From Methylobacterium sp. E-065 (GTDB taxonomy: Bacteria; Pseudomonadota; Alphaproteobacteria; Rhizobiales; Beijerinckiaceae): a stretch of 64,000 nucleotides of DNA. This document shows positions 40,279 to 51,642 of the stretch, in pieces. The position numbers and the translations under genes are program-made. The notes beneath the pieces are model-generated. The model ran no database searches. It saw only the letters and a list, made by a program, of their open reading frames with translations, and was not told the origin of the DNA. The stretch lies in NCBI RefSeq assembly GCF_022829605.1, contig NZ_JAKSYD010000253.1, positions 124,001 to 188,000 of the forward strand, written 5' to 3'. Numbering within the stretch: the first letter of the stretch is position 1; each line of letters opens with the position of its first letter.

Positions 40279-40560
40279 TTACTTGCCGCCTCCGCCAGCG
40301 CCGCCCTGCGGCGCGACCCGCGACGGCTGGTTCGCGTTGCCGGCGGCGGCCGAGTCAGTTGAGATCGTGTCGGCCGGCTGGCCGGTCGGAGAGTACGTGA
40401 TCGACGGGTCGTTGCCGGTCGTGCTGGACTGCGTGCTGACCACACCGGGAGCGCCAGGCGGTACCCCGACCCGGGCGCCATTCGGTGTCTCCACGACTTG
40501 GGCGGCGGCCGGCGCGATGGCGGCCAGCGTCAGCACGGTGATGAGAAGTGCCCGGGTCAT
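40279..40560 (-). CDS. small exported Ser/Thr/Gly-rich protein
   Basis: 93 residues. A clear signal peptide (ALLITVLTLAAIAPAAAQ, cleavage near residue 21) precedes a low-complexity mature part rich in Pro, Ser, Thr and Gly, ending GGAGGGGK. No domain was recognised. ATG 40560 follows a purine-poor leader. It is convergent with alaS. Short proteins of this style are frequent in Methylobacterium-like genomes, and the function is unknown. Confidence 0.7.
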   Translation of the reverse strand: MTRALLITVLTLAAIAPAAAQVVETPNGARVGVPPGAPGVVSTQSSTTGNDPSITYSPTGQPADTISTDSAAAGNANQPSRVAPQGGAGGGGK

Positions 40561-40650
40561 AAGAAATCCTATCGTTGTCCGACCCAGGCAACTTCGTTAG
40601 CGCACAATCGATCCTGCGTTGTTGCGACGCGGTAGAGGGCGGACAGCGGG

Positions 40651-41061
40651 TTAGTTGACCCGCGTCCAGCTTTGGCGCTTGCAGAAAACGCTCATGACGC
40701 AGCCCGAAACCTCGAGCGTGTTGGGGCTGGTTAGGCGCAGGGACCCCGAATAGGTCTTTCCGTCATTCGGGTTGTAGAGCGAGCCCGAAAAGCCCGAACC
40801 ATCCTTCTGGCGGGCGTCGAGGATCTGTACCCCGACGACGCTGCGGGTGCGCAACGCAGGGTCCGGATTCTTGGCGTCCAGCGCCTTGCCGGGGGCGCTG
40901 ACGATCGTTCCGCAATAGCCGTTGCCGCAGGGTGCGACGCGGATGCGCGAACTGCCGGTCTCTGTCAGCCAAAGTCCCGCCGGATCGGCCGCCCTTGCCG
41001 GACCCGACAGGGAGCCGATCCCGACCGTCACCAAAGCTGCAAGGCCAAGCCTCGAACGCAT
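40651..41061 (-). CDS. DUF2147 exported protein
   Basis: 136 residues. A signal peptide (LGLAALVTVGIGSLSGPARA) precedes the DUF2147 pattern: GLWLTETGSSRIRVAPCG, YCGTIVSAPGKALDAKNPD, and LYNPNDGKTYSGSLRLTSPN with the C-terminal VFCKRQSWTRV. Members are secreted beta-barrel-like proteins of unknown role. ATG 41061 has an ideal GGGAGGA; the frame is open further upstream. Four cysteines probably form disulfides. Confidence 0.88.
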   Translation of the reverse strand: MRSRLGLAALVTVGIGSLSGPARAADPAGLWLTETGSSRIRVAPCGNGYCGTIVSAPGKALDAKNPDPALRTRSVVGVQILDARQKDGSGFSGSLYNPNDGKTYSGSLRLTSPNTLEVSGCVMSVFCKRQSWTRVN

Positions 41062-41283
41062 GCCCGTTCCTCCCGCTTTTCTCGTTCGGCTCGACTCGGA
41101 GCCTGCTTGATCGTGGCTCACGGCTTGTATCACCGGGCTGGCAGCCTAACCCGCTCGAGAAGCGTCCGCCCAACGGCACAGCCGACGGTCCGCCGTGGAC
41201 GCGGCTCGGTCGCGCAATCCACGCGCCGGGGCAGAGCGACCTGAACCATCGCCGGCTGATGCGCCCGAATGGCTACCGAAGCC

Positions 41284-41940
41284 TTAGCGCATCGCGGTCG
41301 GTAGGGCGGATCCGAGATAGGTCTCGACGACTTCACAGAAGGGCTGTCCGGCTCCGGTCGAAAGCACCGCATCGACTTCGAACAACGGATCCTCCGGTTC
41401 TGTGCCCGGTGGGCGAGCCCGAACTTCGACGGTCCGACGGACCGGGGCGAGCGGACGTACGACCCGACCGAACGGCGTGCGGGTCCCGTCCAGCACGGCG
41501 TTCATCTCAGGCGTCAGCCGCGCCGGCACGTACCAATTGTCCGCCTCGGACATCACGTGCTCGCCGCAGACGAGGCGCACCCGCCGATAGCGCACCGGCT
41601 CATCCGGGCCGATCGCCAACCGGGCGCGCTGCGCAGCGGACAGCGACTTGTCCGGACCCGGCAGGCGTAAAGCCACGAGATGTGGATCGGCGGCGAGCCG
41701 ATGCTCGGCGCACCAGCTCTCGAGGGCGAGCGTCGCGCTGTCGGAGCCGAGGATTCGGTCGCGCAAAGCCGCAACGAGGGCTTCGGAGTTGGCAGGCTTG
41801 CCGATGACGATCGGGGCCTCAGCGAGGGCTCGACCCGGAATGGTCATCACCAGCGTGGCCACCAGGGCAACCCAGACGACGATCGGATGCCTCTGGGATC
41901 GCCCTGCCGGTAACGGCATCTCCACACACAGATTCCTCAT
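41284..41940 (-). CDS. exported protein with chorismate-lyase-like (UbiC/UTRA) fold
   Basis: 218 residues. A signal peptide or N-terminal anchor (VVWVALVATLVMTIPGRALA, residues ~21-40) leads to a region resembling UbiC-type lyases. It has an EPVRYRRVRLVCG strand, ADNWYVPARLTPEMNAVL (like the product-site arginine region), TPFGRVVRPL (like UbiC PLGRYLF) and a C-terminal acidic strand FCEVVETYLGSAL (like UbiC TELFLP). A periplasmic chorismate lyase would be odd, so it may bind another ligand. The match is by pattern, not by search. It lies just downstream of lpdA on the same strand (94 bp). Confidence 0.65.
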   Translation of the reverse strand: MRNLCVEMPLPAGRSQRHPIVVWVALVATLVMTIPGRALAEAPIVIGKPANSEALVAALRDRILGSDSATLALESWCAEHRLAADPHLVALRLPGPDKSLSAAQRARLAIGPDEPVRYRRVRLVCGEHVMSEADNWYVPARLTPEMNAVLDGTRTPFGRVVRPLAPVRRTVEVRARPPGTEPEDPLFEVDAVLSTGAGQPFCEVVETYLGSALPTAMR

Positions 41941-42034
41941 CGACGCACCGCCTTCGGCGTGCCGTTAACGCCGCAGCCGCTCCGGAGTCCATCCCGGGGG
42001 CATTGCCAGTCTCGATGCGTCCGCCCGCGGACCG

Positions 42035-43741
42035 CTACCGCCGCGCCGCCGGTGGCAGGTCGGTGCAGAGGCCGAGGGCGGCCTCTGCGGCGAGGCCGAC
42101 CGTCTCACCGAGGGTCGGATGCGGATGGATCGTCCGGCCGATATCGATGGCGTCCGCCCCCATCTCGATGGCCAGCGCGATCTCGCCGATCAGGTCGCCC
42201 GCGCTTGGTCCCACGACGGCGCCGCCCACGACACGCTTGTTTCCCGCCTCGAACAGCAGTTTGGTCAGGCCATAATCCGCGCCGTTGGCGATGGCCCGAC
42301 CCGAGGCGGCCCACGGAAAGCGCGCCACCTCCACGGCCCGGCCAGCCGCCCGCGCTGCCGTTTCGGTGACACCGACCCAGGCGATTTCCGGATCGGTATA
42401 CGCCACGGACGGGATCACGGCGGCGTCGAACCCCGCCCGGTGTCCGGCGGCGACTTCGGCAGCCACGTGGCCCTGGTGAACGGCTTTGTGGGCCAGCATC
42501 GGCTGCCCCACGAGATCGCCGATGGCGAGGATGTTGGGCACGTTCGTTCGCAACTGCGCGTCGACCGGCACGAACCCGTTTTCCACGGAGACGCCGGCAG
42601 CCTCCAGACCGAGCTCCGCGCTGTTTGGCCGGCGCCCGGCCGCTTGGAGCACGAGGTCGTAGATCGTGGCCTGCGCCTCGCCCGCCAGCGTGACGGCGAT
42701 GCCCTCCGGGCCGGCGGTAGCGGAAATCACCTCGGCTCCGGTCAGCAGACGGTCGAAGCGGTACGCGTTGCGTTTGGTCCAGATCGCAACGAGGTCGCGA
42801 TCGACGTCTTCCAGCAGGTTCGGTAGCCGTTCAACGACGTCGACCCGGGCGCCGAGCGCGCTGTAGACGGTGGCCATCTCCAAACCGATGATGCCGCCGC
42901 CGATCACCAGCAACCGGCGGGGCACGAACGGCAGCTCCAGGGCACCGGTGGAGTTCACGATGCGCGGATCCTGCGGCAGCATCGGCAACGCCACCGGTGA
43001 GGAGCCGGCCGCCACGATGGCGCTGGCGAAGGCGACGCTGCGTTCGCCGCCCTCTTGTGTGGCGACCGTAACCGTCTTGGGTCCGGTGAATCGCGCGGTC
43101 CCGCGGATGACGCTGACCTTGCGCTGGCGCGCCATCTGGGTGAGCCCGTCGGTGAGACGGCGCACGGTCCCGGCCTTGAAGCTCCGCAGCTTGTCCAGAT
43201 CGATCGCCGGAGCGCCGAAGCTGATGCCGTGGGCGGCGAGGCGCTGGGCCTCCTCGGTCACGGACGCAACGTGCAGCAGGGCCTTGGACGGGATGCAGCC
43301 GACGTTCAGGCACACGCCGCCCAGCGTCGCGTCGCGTTCCACGAGGATGACCCGCTGCCCGAGATCGGCGGCCCGGAAGGCCGCCGAATACCCGCCTGGG
43401 CCGCCACCGATCACCAGCACGTCGCAATCCGCATCCGGGTTCTGGGTGGGAGTCGGCACGGGGGAGGGTGCCTCGGCATCTTGGTCGGCTATGGCAATGC
43501 GCGCGATCAGCGTCCCGGCCGAGACCCTGTCGCCGAGGCCGACCAGCATCTCCGTCAGCCGTCCCGCCACCGGGGACGGAATGTCCAGGGTCGCCTTGTC
43601 GGATTCGACCACCAGCAGCGACTGATCGCGGGTGACCGCCTGTCCCGGCGCCACCGGGATCTCGATGACCGGCACGTCGGCATAGTCCCCCAGATCGGGG
43701 ACGCGGATCTCGTGGAACGCGGGCATGGCGGGGACCGTCAC
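42035..43741 (-). CDS. lpdA: dihydrolipoyl dehydrogenase (E3) with N-terminal lipoyl domain
   Basis: 568 residues. It reoxidises dihydrolipoate of the PDH complex with NAD+. The N-terminal lipoyl domain (lysine in VVESDKATLDIPS, residues ~10-80) is joined by a Pro/Thr linker to the flavoprotein. That part has FAD motif DVLVIGGGPGGYSAAFRAAD, redox-active cysteines GGVCLNVGCIPSKALL, NAD motif LLVIGGGIIGLEMA and dimer histidine HPHPTLGETV. The GTG start overlaps the aceF stop (GTGA), indicating coupling; ATG 43726 is the alternative. It is the last gene of the PDH operon. Confidence 0.95.
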   Translation of the reverse strand: MTVPAMPAFHEIRVPDLGDYADVPVIEIPVAPGQAVTRDQSLLVVESDKATLDIPSPVAGRLTEMLVGLGDRVSAGTLIARIAIADQDAEAPSPVPTPTQNPDADCDVLVIGGGPGGYSAAFRAADLGQRVILVERDATLGGVCLNVGCIPSKALLHVASVTEEAQRLAAHGISFGAPAIDLDKLRSFKAGTVRRLTDGLTQMARQRKVSVIRGTARFTGPKTVTVATQEGGERSVAFASAIVAAGSSPVALPMLPQDPRIVNSTGALELPFVPRRLLVIGGGIIGLEMATVYSALGARVDVVERLPNLLEDVDRDLVAIWTKRNAYRFDRLLTGAEVISATAGPEGIAVTLAGEAQATIYDLVLQAAGRRPNSAELGLEAAGVSVENGFVPVDAQLRTNVPNILAIGDLVGQPMLAHKAVHQGHVAAEVAAGHRAGFDAAVIPSVAYTDPEIAWVGVTETAARAAGRAVEVARFPWAASGRAIANGADYGLTKLLFEAGNKRVVGGAVVGPSAGDLIGEIALAIEMGADAIDIGRTIHPHPTLGETVGLAAEAALGLCTDLPPAARR

Positions 43742-45120
43742 AGGAGGGCGCGGCGCAGGTCCGACAGGACCGCGGCCACGTGTCCGAGGAAGCGGGCGGC
43801 GGCCACGCCGTCCACCACGCGGTGGTCCCAGGACAGGCTCAGCGGCAGGATCAGGCGCGGCTGGAAGGCTTTGCCGTCCCAGACCGCCTCCATGCGCGAG
43901 CGCGCCGCGCCAAGGATCGCGACCTCGGGGGCGTTGATGATCGGCGTGAAGCCGTCGCCGCCGATGCCGCCGAGCGACGAGATCGAGAAGCAGCCGCCCT
44001 GCATGTCCGCGCCCGCAAGTGTCCCGGCCCTGGCCTTGTCGGCCAGCGCAGACATCTCAGTGGCGATCTCGATGATCCCCTTCCGGTCGCATTCGCGCAC
44101 CACCGGCACCATCAGGCCCTTCGGTGTGTCGACCGCGAAGCCGACATGGACATAGTCCTTGAGGACGAGGTCGCCGCCTTCGAGCGACGTGTTGAAGCGC
44201 GGGTAGGCCCGGAGCGCGGACGCCGCAGCCTTGATCAGGAAGGTCACCATGGTGACCTTCGCGGGCGGCGTGCGCGGCTCCTTGTTGAGTCCTATGCGGA
44301 ACGACTCGATCTCCGTCACGTCGGCCCGGTCGAAATTCGTCACATGCGGGATCGTCAGCCAGTTGCGGCTGAGATTGGCGCCCGAGAGCGTCTGGATCCG
44401 CGACAGGGGTTCGCGCCGGACTGGGCCGTACTTGGCGAAATCCAGCGCTGGCCAGGGCGGCAGACCGGCGCCGATCCCGGAGGCCGGCGCGCTCGGCTGC
44501 CCGGCCGGCGCGGCGAGGGCGGCCTTGACGAAGGTGTGGATGTCCTCGCGCAGGATCCGTCCCTTTGGGCCGGTGGCGGGCACGTGCTCCAGGGCCACGC
44601 CGAGTTCACGAGCGAGCTGGCGCACCGACGGACTGGCATGCACATCGCCGGACGATGCCGGGAGCGGTTCGCGCTGCGCGGTCTCCGACGCGGCGCGACC
44701 AACCCCCTCTCCGGTGCGGGAGAGGGGTGGGGTGAGGGTTGCGCCGTTTCCGGAAAGACCTGATCCCTCGCCCTGTCCTTCTGCCGCACGGGGAAGGGGT
44801 CGGGCGTCCTGTCCGGGCTCCGGTTGTGCAGGAGCAACAGGGGTATCCGTTGGAGTTGCTGTTGCGGCGCCGCCCCCCTCCGCGGGCTCGACCATCAGAA
44901 TCGGCGTCCCCTCCGAGACCTTTGAGCCCACCCCGACCAGCAGCTCGCGTACAACGCCAGCGACCGGGGAGGGGACCTCCATGGTCGCCTTGTCGGATTC
45001 GATGCTGAGGATCAGGTCGTCCACCGCGAGGCGGTCGCCGGGCTTCACCAGAAGCTCGATGACCGGAACGTCCCGATATTCGCCGATATCCGGAAGGGCG
45101 ATCTGCAGCGCGGCGCTCAT
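43738..45120 (-). CDS. aceF: dihydrolipoamide acetyltransferase (E2) of pyruvate dehydrogenase
   Basis: 460 residues. It transfers acetyl from lipoate to CoA. There is one lipoyl domain (lysine in SIESDKATMEVPSP, ~40), a linker, a peripheral subunit-binding domain (SPSVRQLARELGVALEHVPA, ~155-190) and the catalytic domain with DHRVVDG (LSLSWDHRVVDGVAAARFLG). The linker at ~105-140 (ATLTPPLSRTGEGVGRAASE) is encoded by sequence that looks like an interspersed palindromic repeat read in frame. ATG 45120; the frame is open upstream to 45414. It lies 76 bp after aceE and overlaps lpdA. Confidence 0.96.
   Translation of the reverse strand: MSAALQIALPDIGEYRDVPVIELLVKPGDRLAVDDLILSIESDKATMEVPSPVAGVVRELLVGVGSKVSEGTPILMVEPAEGGGAATATPTDTPVAPAQPEPGQDARPLPRAAEGQGEGSGLSGNGATLTPPLSRTGEGVGRAASETAQREPLPASSGDVHASPSVRQLARELGVALEHVPATGPKGRILREDIHTFVKAALAAPAGQPSAPASGIGAGLPPWPALDFAKYGPVRREPLSRIQTLSGANLSRNWLTIPHVTNFDRADVTEIESFRIGLNKEPRTPPAKVTMVTFLIKAAASALRAYPRFNTSLEGGDLVLKDYVHVGFAVDTPKGLMVPVVRECDRKGIIEIATEMSALADKARAGTLAGADMQGGCFSISSLGGIGGDGFTPIINAPEVAILGAARSRMEAVWDGKAFQPRLILPLSLSWDHRVVDGVAAARFLGHVAAVLSDLRRALL
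44700..44808. repeat. palindromic repeat-like sequence inside aceF
   Basis: Sub-palindrome 44704-44727 (CCCCTCTCC / GGAGAGGGG) followed after about 50 bp by CCGCACGGGGAAGGGG. This is the kind of C/G-tract palindrome normally found between genes. It falls exactly in the interdomain linker and keeps the frame. Confidence 0.55.
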
Positions 45121-45196
45121 GCGGGTAAATTTCCGTAGATCGGGCGTTTGGAGGAGTTGCTGGATGTATGGAGGCCCCTCGGCAGGCCGCCCGGAC

Positions 45197-47872
45197 TCAG
45201 ATGGTCCAAGGCGCGGGAGCGTCCGCGGTGATGCCGTATCGGCGGATCGCCTCGGCAACCGTGGCGCGTGGCACCTCACCGGCCTCGGCCAGAGCGTGCA
45301 GGGCGGCGATCGCCACGTGCTGCCGATCGACCTCGAAGAAGCGGCGGAGTGCGCTGCGGGTGTCGCTGCGGCCGAACCCGTCGGTGCCGAGCGCGACGAA
45401 GCGCGCGCCGACATAGGAGGCGATCAACTGCGGGTAGGCCCGGACGTAGTCGCTCGCTGCAACGATCGGCGCCGATCCCGGTAGCAGCGCCGCCACGTGA
45501 CTGACCGGCGCCTCAGCCTCGGGCTTCAGCATCGCCTGCCGCTCGGCTTCCCGGGCATCGCGCGCCAACTCGCTGAAGCTCGTGACGCTGAACACCTCGG
45601 CAGTGACGCCCCAATCCTGCGCCAGCAGGCCGGCCGCCGCGATCACCTCCGGCAGGATCGCCCCTGAGCCGAGGAGGCGCACCGTACCGGCAGCGCTCTC
45701 CGGTCCCGACAGGCGGTACATCCCCTTGAGTATGCCGACCTCCGCGCCCTCCGGCATCGAAGGCTGAGCGTAGTTCTCGTTCATGCCGGTTAGGTAGTAG
45801 AAGGCGTCCTCGCCCTCTTCCATCATCGCCCGGGCGCCCCGGTCGACGATCACCGCCATCTCGTAGGCAAAGGCCGGATCGTAGGCGCGGCAATTCGGGA
45901 TCGCCGCCGCCTGCATGTGGCTCGATCCGTCCTGATGCTGCAGGCCCTCGCCGCCGAGCGTTGTGCGGCCCGCCGTGGCGCCGATCAGGAAGCCCCGGGC
46001 CCGCTGGTCAGCCGCCGCCCAGATCAGGTCGCCGACCCGCTGGAACCCGAACATCGAGTAGTAGATGTAGAACGGCAGCATCGACAGGCCGTGCACGCTG
46101 TAGGCCGTAGCCGCGGCCGTCCAGGACGAGATCGCCCCGGCCTCGGTGATGCCTTCCTCCAAAAGCTGCCCGTCCTTGGCCTCCCGGTAATACAGCATCG
46201 AGCCGGCATCCTCCGGCTCGTAGAGCTGCCCTTCAGGAGCGTAGATTCCGACCTGCCGAAACAGGTTGGCCATGCCGAAGGTCCGCGCCTCGTCGGCGAC
46301 GATCGGGACGACGCGGGGCCCGAGATCCTTGTGCTTCAGGAGATTGCCGAACAGGCGCACCACCGCGGTGGTGGTCGACATCTCCTTGCCGGCGGCTTCG
46401 AGCGCGAAGCCCGCATAGGTCGAGAGCGGCGGCACCAGCACGGTCGGAGCCGTGCGGCGCCGGGCCGGCAGCACGCCGCCAAGCATCTCGCGGCGCTCGC
46501 GCAGATAGCGCATCTCAACGCCATCCTCGGCCGGCTTGTAGAATGCCAGGCCCTCCACCTGCGCGTCGGTGAGCGGCAGGGCGAAGCGGTCGCGGAAGGC
46601 GCGCAACGCGTCGACATCGAGCTTCTTGGCTTGGTGGGCGGTCATACGCGACTCGCCCGCGCCGCCCATGCCGTAGCCCTTCTTGGTCTTGGCCAGGATC
46701 ACGGTCGGCCGGCCTTTTGTGGCCTTGGCGGCCGCGAAGGCCGCGTGCAGCTTGCGGAAATCGTGGCCGCCGCGCTTCAGCCGATCGACATCTGCGTCCG
46801 ACATGTGGGCGACCAGCTCGCGCACCTCGGGGTCCTCGCCGAAGAAGTGGGCGAGGTTGTAGGCGCCGTCCTTGGCGCCCAGCGTCTGGTACTTGCCGTC
46901 AACCGTCTCGGCGAAACGGCGCAGCAGGGCGTGGTTGGTGTCGCGGGAGAAGATCCCGTCCCATTCCGAGCCCCACAGCACCTTGATGACGTTCCAGCCC
47001 GCGCCCCGGAACAGGCTCTCCAGCTCCTGGATGATCTGGCCGTTGCCACGCACCGGCCCGTCGAGCCGCTGCAGGTTGCAGTTGATGACGAAGGTCAGGT
47101 TGTCGAGTTTTTCGCGGGCGGCGAGCGCGAGGCCGCCGATCGATTCCGGCTCGTCCATCTCGCCGTCGCCGAACACGCCCCAGACGTGCCGGTCAGATGT
47201 ATCGACCAGCCCGCGATGGTCGAGATAGCGCATGAACCGGGCCTGATAGACCGCGTGGATTGGGCCGATCCCCATCGAGCCGGTCGGAACCTGCCAGAAA
47301 TCCGGCATCAGCCAAGGATGCGGGTAAGAGCACAGGCCGTCGCCGGCGATCTCCTGGCGGTAGTGCTTGAGTTGATTTTCGGAGAGCCGCCCTTCAAGGA
47401 ACGCCCGCGCGTAGACGCCGGGCGCCGAATGCGGCTGGAAGTAGACGAGATCGCCGTCCGCGCCGCCCTTGAAGAAGTGGTTGAACCCGACCTCGAACAG
47501 CTCCGCAGCCGAGGCGTAGCTCGCCACGTGCCCGCCGAGCTCGCCGTACGCCATGTTGGCGCGCACCACCATGGCGAGCGCGTTCCAGCGCATGATCGAG
47601 GTGAGCCGCTCCTCGATATCGAGGTCGCCCGGGTAGCGCGGCTGCTTCTCCAGCGGAATCGAGTTGCGATAGGGCGAGTAGGGCAGGGCCTCGTCGAGGA
47701 TCCCGATTTCCTTCGAGCGCCGCTCCAGCCGGTCGAGGATGAACCGTGCCCTCGCCGCGCCCTCCATGCGGAACAGCGAGTCTAGCGCCGCCAACCAGTC
47801 CTGCGTTTCCGCCGGGTCGTGATCGATTTCGGCAGACCGCACGATCGTGGCTTTCGGCGGTATGGCGTTCAT
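45197..47872 (-). CDS. aceE: pyruvate dehydrogenase E1, homodimeric type
   Basis: 891 residues. It performs ThDP-dependent decarboxylation of pyruvate and reductive acetylation of E2. It has the AceE-type single-chain layout: N-terminal HNPYRNTI-like SPYRNSIPLEKQPRYPGD, ThDP motif GDGEMDEPESIGGLALAARE ending in NCNLQRLDGPVRG, then a transketolase-like pyrimidine domain and a C-terminal domain. ATG 47872 with GGGAGG upstream. It is the first gene of the aceE-aceF-lpdA operon and is divergent from an Lrp/AsnC regulator 221 bp away, a probable regulator of the operon (inference). Confidence 0.96.
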   Translation of the reverse strand: MNAIPPKATIVRSAEIDHDPAETQDWLAALDSLFRMEGAARARFILDRLERRSKEIGILDEALPYSPYRNSIPLEKQPRYPGDLDIEERLTSIMRWNALAMVVRANMAYGELGGHVASYASAAELFEVGFNHFFKGGADGDLVYFQPHSAPGVYARAFLEGRLSENQLKHYRQEIAGDGLCSYPHPWLMPDFWQVPTGSMGIGPIHAVYQARFMRYLDHRGLVDTSDRHVWGVFGDGEMDEPESIGGLALAAREKLDNLTFVINCNLQRLDGPVRGNGQIIQELESLFRGAGWNVIKVLWGSEWDGIFSRDTNHALLRRFAETVDGKYQTLGAKDGAYNLAHFFGEDPEVRELVAHMSDADVDRLKRGGHDFRKLHAAFAAAKATKGRPTVILAKTKKGYGMGGAGESRMTAHQAKKLDVDALRAFRDRFALPLTDAQVEGLAFYKPAEDGVEMRYLRERREMLGGVLPARRRTAPTVLVPPLSTYAGFALEAAGKEMSTTTAVVRLFGNLLKHKDLGPRVVPIVADEARTFGMANLFRQVGIYAPEGQLYEPEDAGSMLYYREAKDGQLLEEGITEAGAISSWTAAATAYSVHGLSMLPFYIYYSMFGFQRVGDLIWAAADQRARGFLIGATAGRTTLGGEGLQHQDGSSHMQAAAIPNCRAYDPAFAYEMAVIVDRGARAMMEEGEDAFYYLTGMNENYAQPSMPEGAEVGILKGMYRLSGPESAAGTVRLLGSGAILPEVIAAAGLLAQDWGVTAEVFSVTSFSELARDAREAERQAMLKPEAEAPVSHVAALLPGSAPIVAASDYVRAYPQLIASYVGARFVALGTDGFGRSDTRSALRRFFEVDRQHVAIAALHALAEAGEVPRATVAEAIRRYGITADAPAPWTI

Positions 47873-48093
47873 CGGCGCGGCCTCCCTTGATGCGCCGGAT
47901 CATAGTGGCGTTGGGACGGCTGGACATGCCCAAGATCAGGCTATGCTGTCGCGTTTCCGGTTCATTTGCCCCAAACACGCGCCAAGATCGGATAATTCAA
48001 CCGTATCGATCCCCCCGATGGAAGCGACAGAACGCTTCGCGTATCCGCCCTTGAGCGGCATGATGTGCCGGCATTGATTACGAAAGCGAATGA

Positions 48094-48582
48094 ATGGCCC
48101 CTCGCCCTGTCGCCCTGGATCCCGCCACGCTGCGCATCCTCGAACGCCTGCAGCAGGACAGCGAGATCAGTATCGCAGATCTCGCCGAGAAGGTCGGGCT
48201 TTCGACCTCGCCGTGCTGGCGGCGTGTCAACGACCTGAAGGAGGCCGGCGTGATCCGCGGCTGTGTCGCGGTGGTCGATCCGCTGAGCCTGGGACTCGCG
48301 GTCAACGTCTTCGTGCATGTCTCGCTGGAGAAGCAGACCCAGGCGGCACTTCAAGCCTTCGACGAGGCGGTGCGCAACCGTCCGGAGGTCATGGAGTGCT
48401 ACCTGATGAGCGGCGAGGCCGACTACATGCTGCGGGTGGTGGTCGAGGATCTGGGCCAGTACCAGAAGCTTCTGCTCGACCATCTGACCCGGATTCCCGG
48501 GGTGGCCAACATCCGCTCAAGCTTCGCGCTGGGTCAGGTGAAATACAAGACGGCGCTGCCGCTCGGGCATTTGACCCGATGA
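48094..48582 (+). CDS. Lrp/AsnC-family transcriptional regulator
   Basis: 162 residues. The N-terminal HTH (LDPATLRILERLQQDSEISI; KVGLSTSPCWRRVNDLKEAG, residues ~8-60) is followed by the RAM/AsnC ligand-binding domain (AVNVFVHVSLEKQTQAALQA; VMECYLMSGEADYMLRVVVE). Such proteins form octamers and sense amino acids or related metabolites. ATG 48094 lies after GCGAATGA. It is divergent from aceE, which makes PDH control or autoregulation plausible; the ligand is unknown. Confidence 0.93.
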   Translation: MAPRPVALDPATLRILERLQQDSEISIADLAEKVGLSTSPCWRRVNDLKEAGVIRGCVAVVDPLSLGLAVNVFVHVSLEKQTQAALQAFDEAVRNRPEVMECYLMSGEADYMLRVVVEDLGQYQKLLLDHLTRIPGVANIRSSFALGQVKYKTALPLGHLTR

Positions 48583-48678
48583 GCAGACTGCCCTCAATGA
48601 GGAGGATATTGGTTCTTGTCGAATTTGAGAGGACCGAAGCACGAAGGGCCGATCCGGTCACGACGTGCGAGAGGAGGA

Positions 48679-48754
48679 TGGTGGAGCCTAACGGGATCGA
48701 ACCGATGACCTCTTCCATGCCATGGAAGCGCTCTCCCAGCTGAGCTAAGGCCCC
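48679..48754 (-). tRNA. tRNA-Ala (GGC anticodon)
   Basis: 76 nt on the minus strand including an encoded CCA. The acceptor arms GGGGCCT / AGGCTCC pair with one G-T. The D-stem is GCTC/GAGC, the anticodon stem CTTCC/GGAAG with loop ATGGCAT (anticodon GGC), and the T-loop TTCGATC. It reads GCC codons, which are abundant in this GC-rich genome. It lies downstream of the FYDLN-type gene on the same strand. Confidence 0.97.
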
Positions 48755-48905
48755 ACTCTCATCCACCGCGGTTTGGGTTCCGCGGGGGTCTCGCCGTCCG
48801 GCTAACGTCCGGCGAGGCCGGTTCTATAGGCGGCTCGCGCCGCAGACTCAACCCCTTTTTTTCGCCTTCATCGGGGGATTTTTCGAGAGGGAGGCGGGGA
48901 CCGCC

Positions 48906-49292
48906 TCAACTCTCTTCGTCGTTCTCGATATCGCCGTCGATCAGGTCGGAGACGTCGTCGTCGCCGGCATCCTCTTCCTCAAGGAAGGTATCGTCCTCTG
49001 CCGCATCCGCGTCCTCGGTCGTCTCGTCGTCGGGCGTGGGATCCGCCTCGTCCTCGGCCGCCTCAACTTCGTCCAGAGAGACCAGCTCCGGCCCCTTCTC
49101 GTCCGTCTCGTCCTCTTCGTCGTTGGTGTTCGAGGCCCGCGCCAGCGCCGGAGGCGCCGCGCGGCTCGATGTGGCGACCGCCTGGTAAACTGCGCCGCAT
49201 TTCGGGCAGGTGGCGGGATCACGGGCGAGGTCGTAGAACTTCGCGCCGCAGCTCATGCACTGGCGCTTTAAGCCAAGTTCCGGTCGGGCCAC
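48906..49292 (-). CDS. FYDLN-type zinc-ribbon acidic protein (TIGR02300-like)
   Basis: 128 residues. The N-terminal zinc ribbon has CMSCGAKFYDLARDPATCPK with two CxxC pairs (CMSC, CPKC), followed by a strongly acidic low-complexity tail (Asp/Glu-rich, residues ~60-128, ending DLIDGDIENDEES). This family is found in alphaproteobacteria and has no known function; the acidic tail suggests interaction with basic proteins or RNA machinery (inference). The start is ATG 49292. It is divergent from aroA. Confidence 0.93.
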   Translation of the reverse strand: MARPELGLKRQCMSCGAKFYDLARDPATCPKCGAVYQAVATSSRAAPPALARASNTNDEEDETDEKGPELVSLDEVEAAEDEADPTPDDETTEDADAAEDDTFLEEEDAGDDDVSDLIDGDIENDEES

Positions 49293-49342
49293 GGGGGGAC
49301 ACCTCGTCGTCTACTACTGTCTCGGGGAAGCGGCCCCGTTAG

Positions 49343-51546
<2,204 letters not shown>

Positions 51547-51642
51547 GCGTTCTTCCCTTTCCCCGTGTTGACCCCCCGGTTCAGCTCACCTATTGCGGAC
51601 GCGCCGTCCCCGGCGACCCGCCCCAAGGCGCTCCTGGGACGC

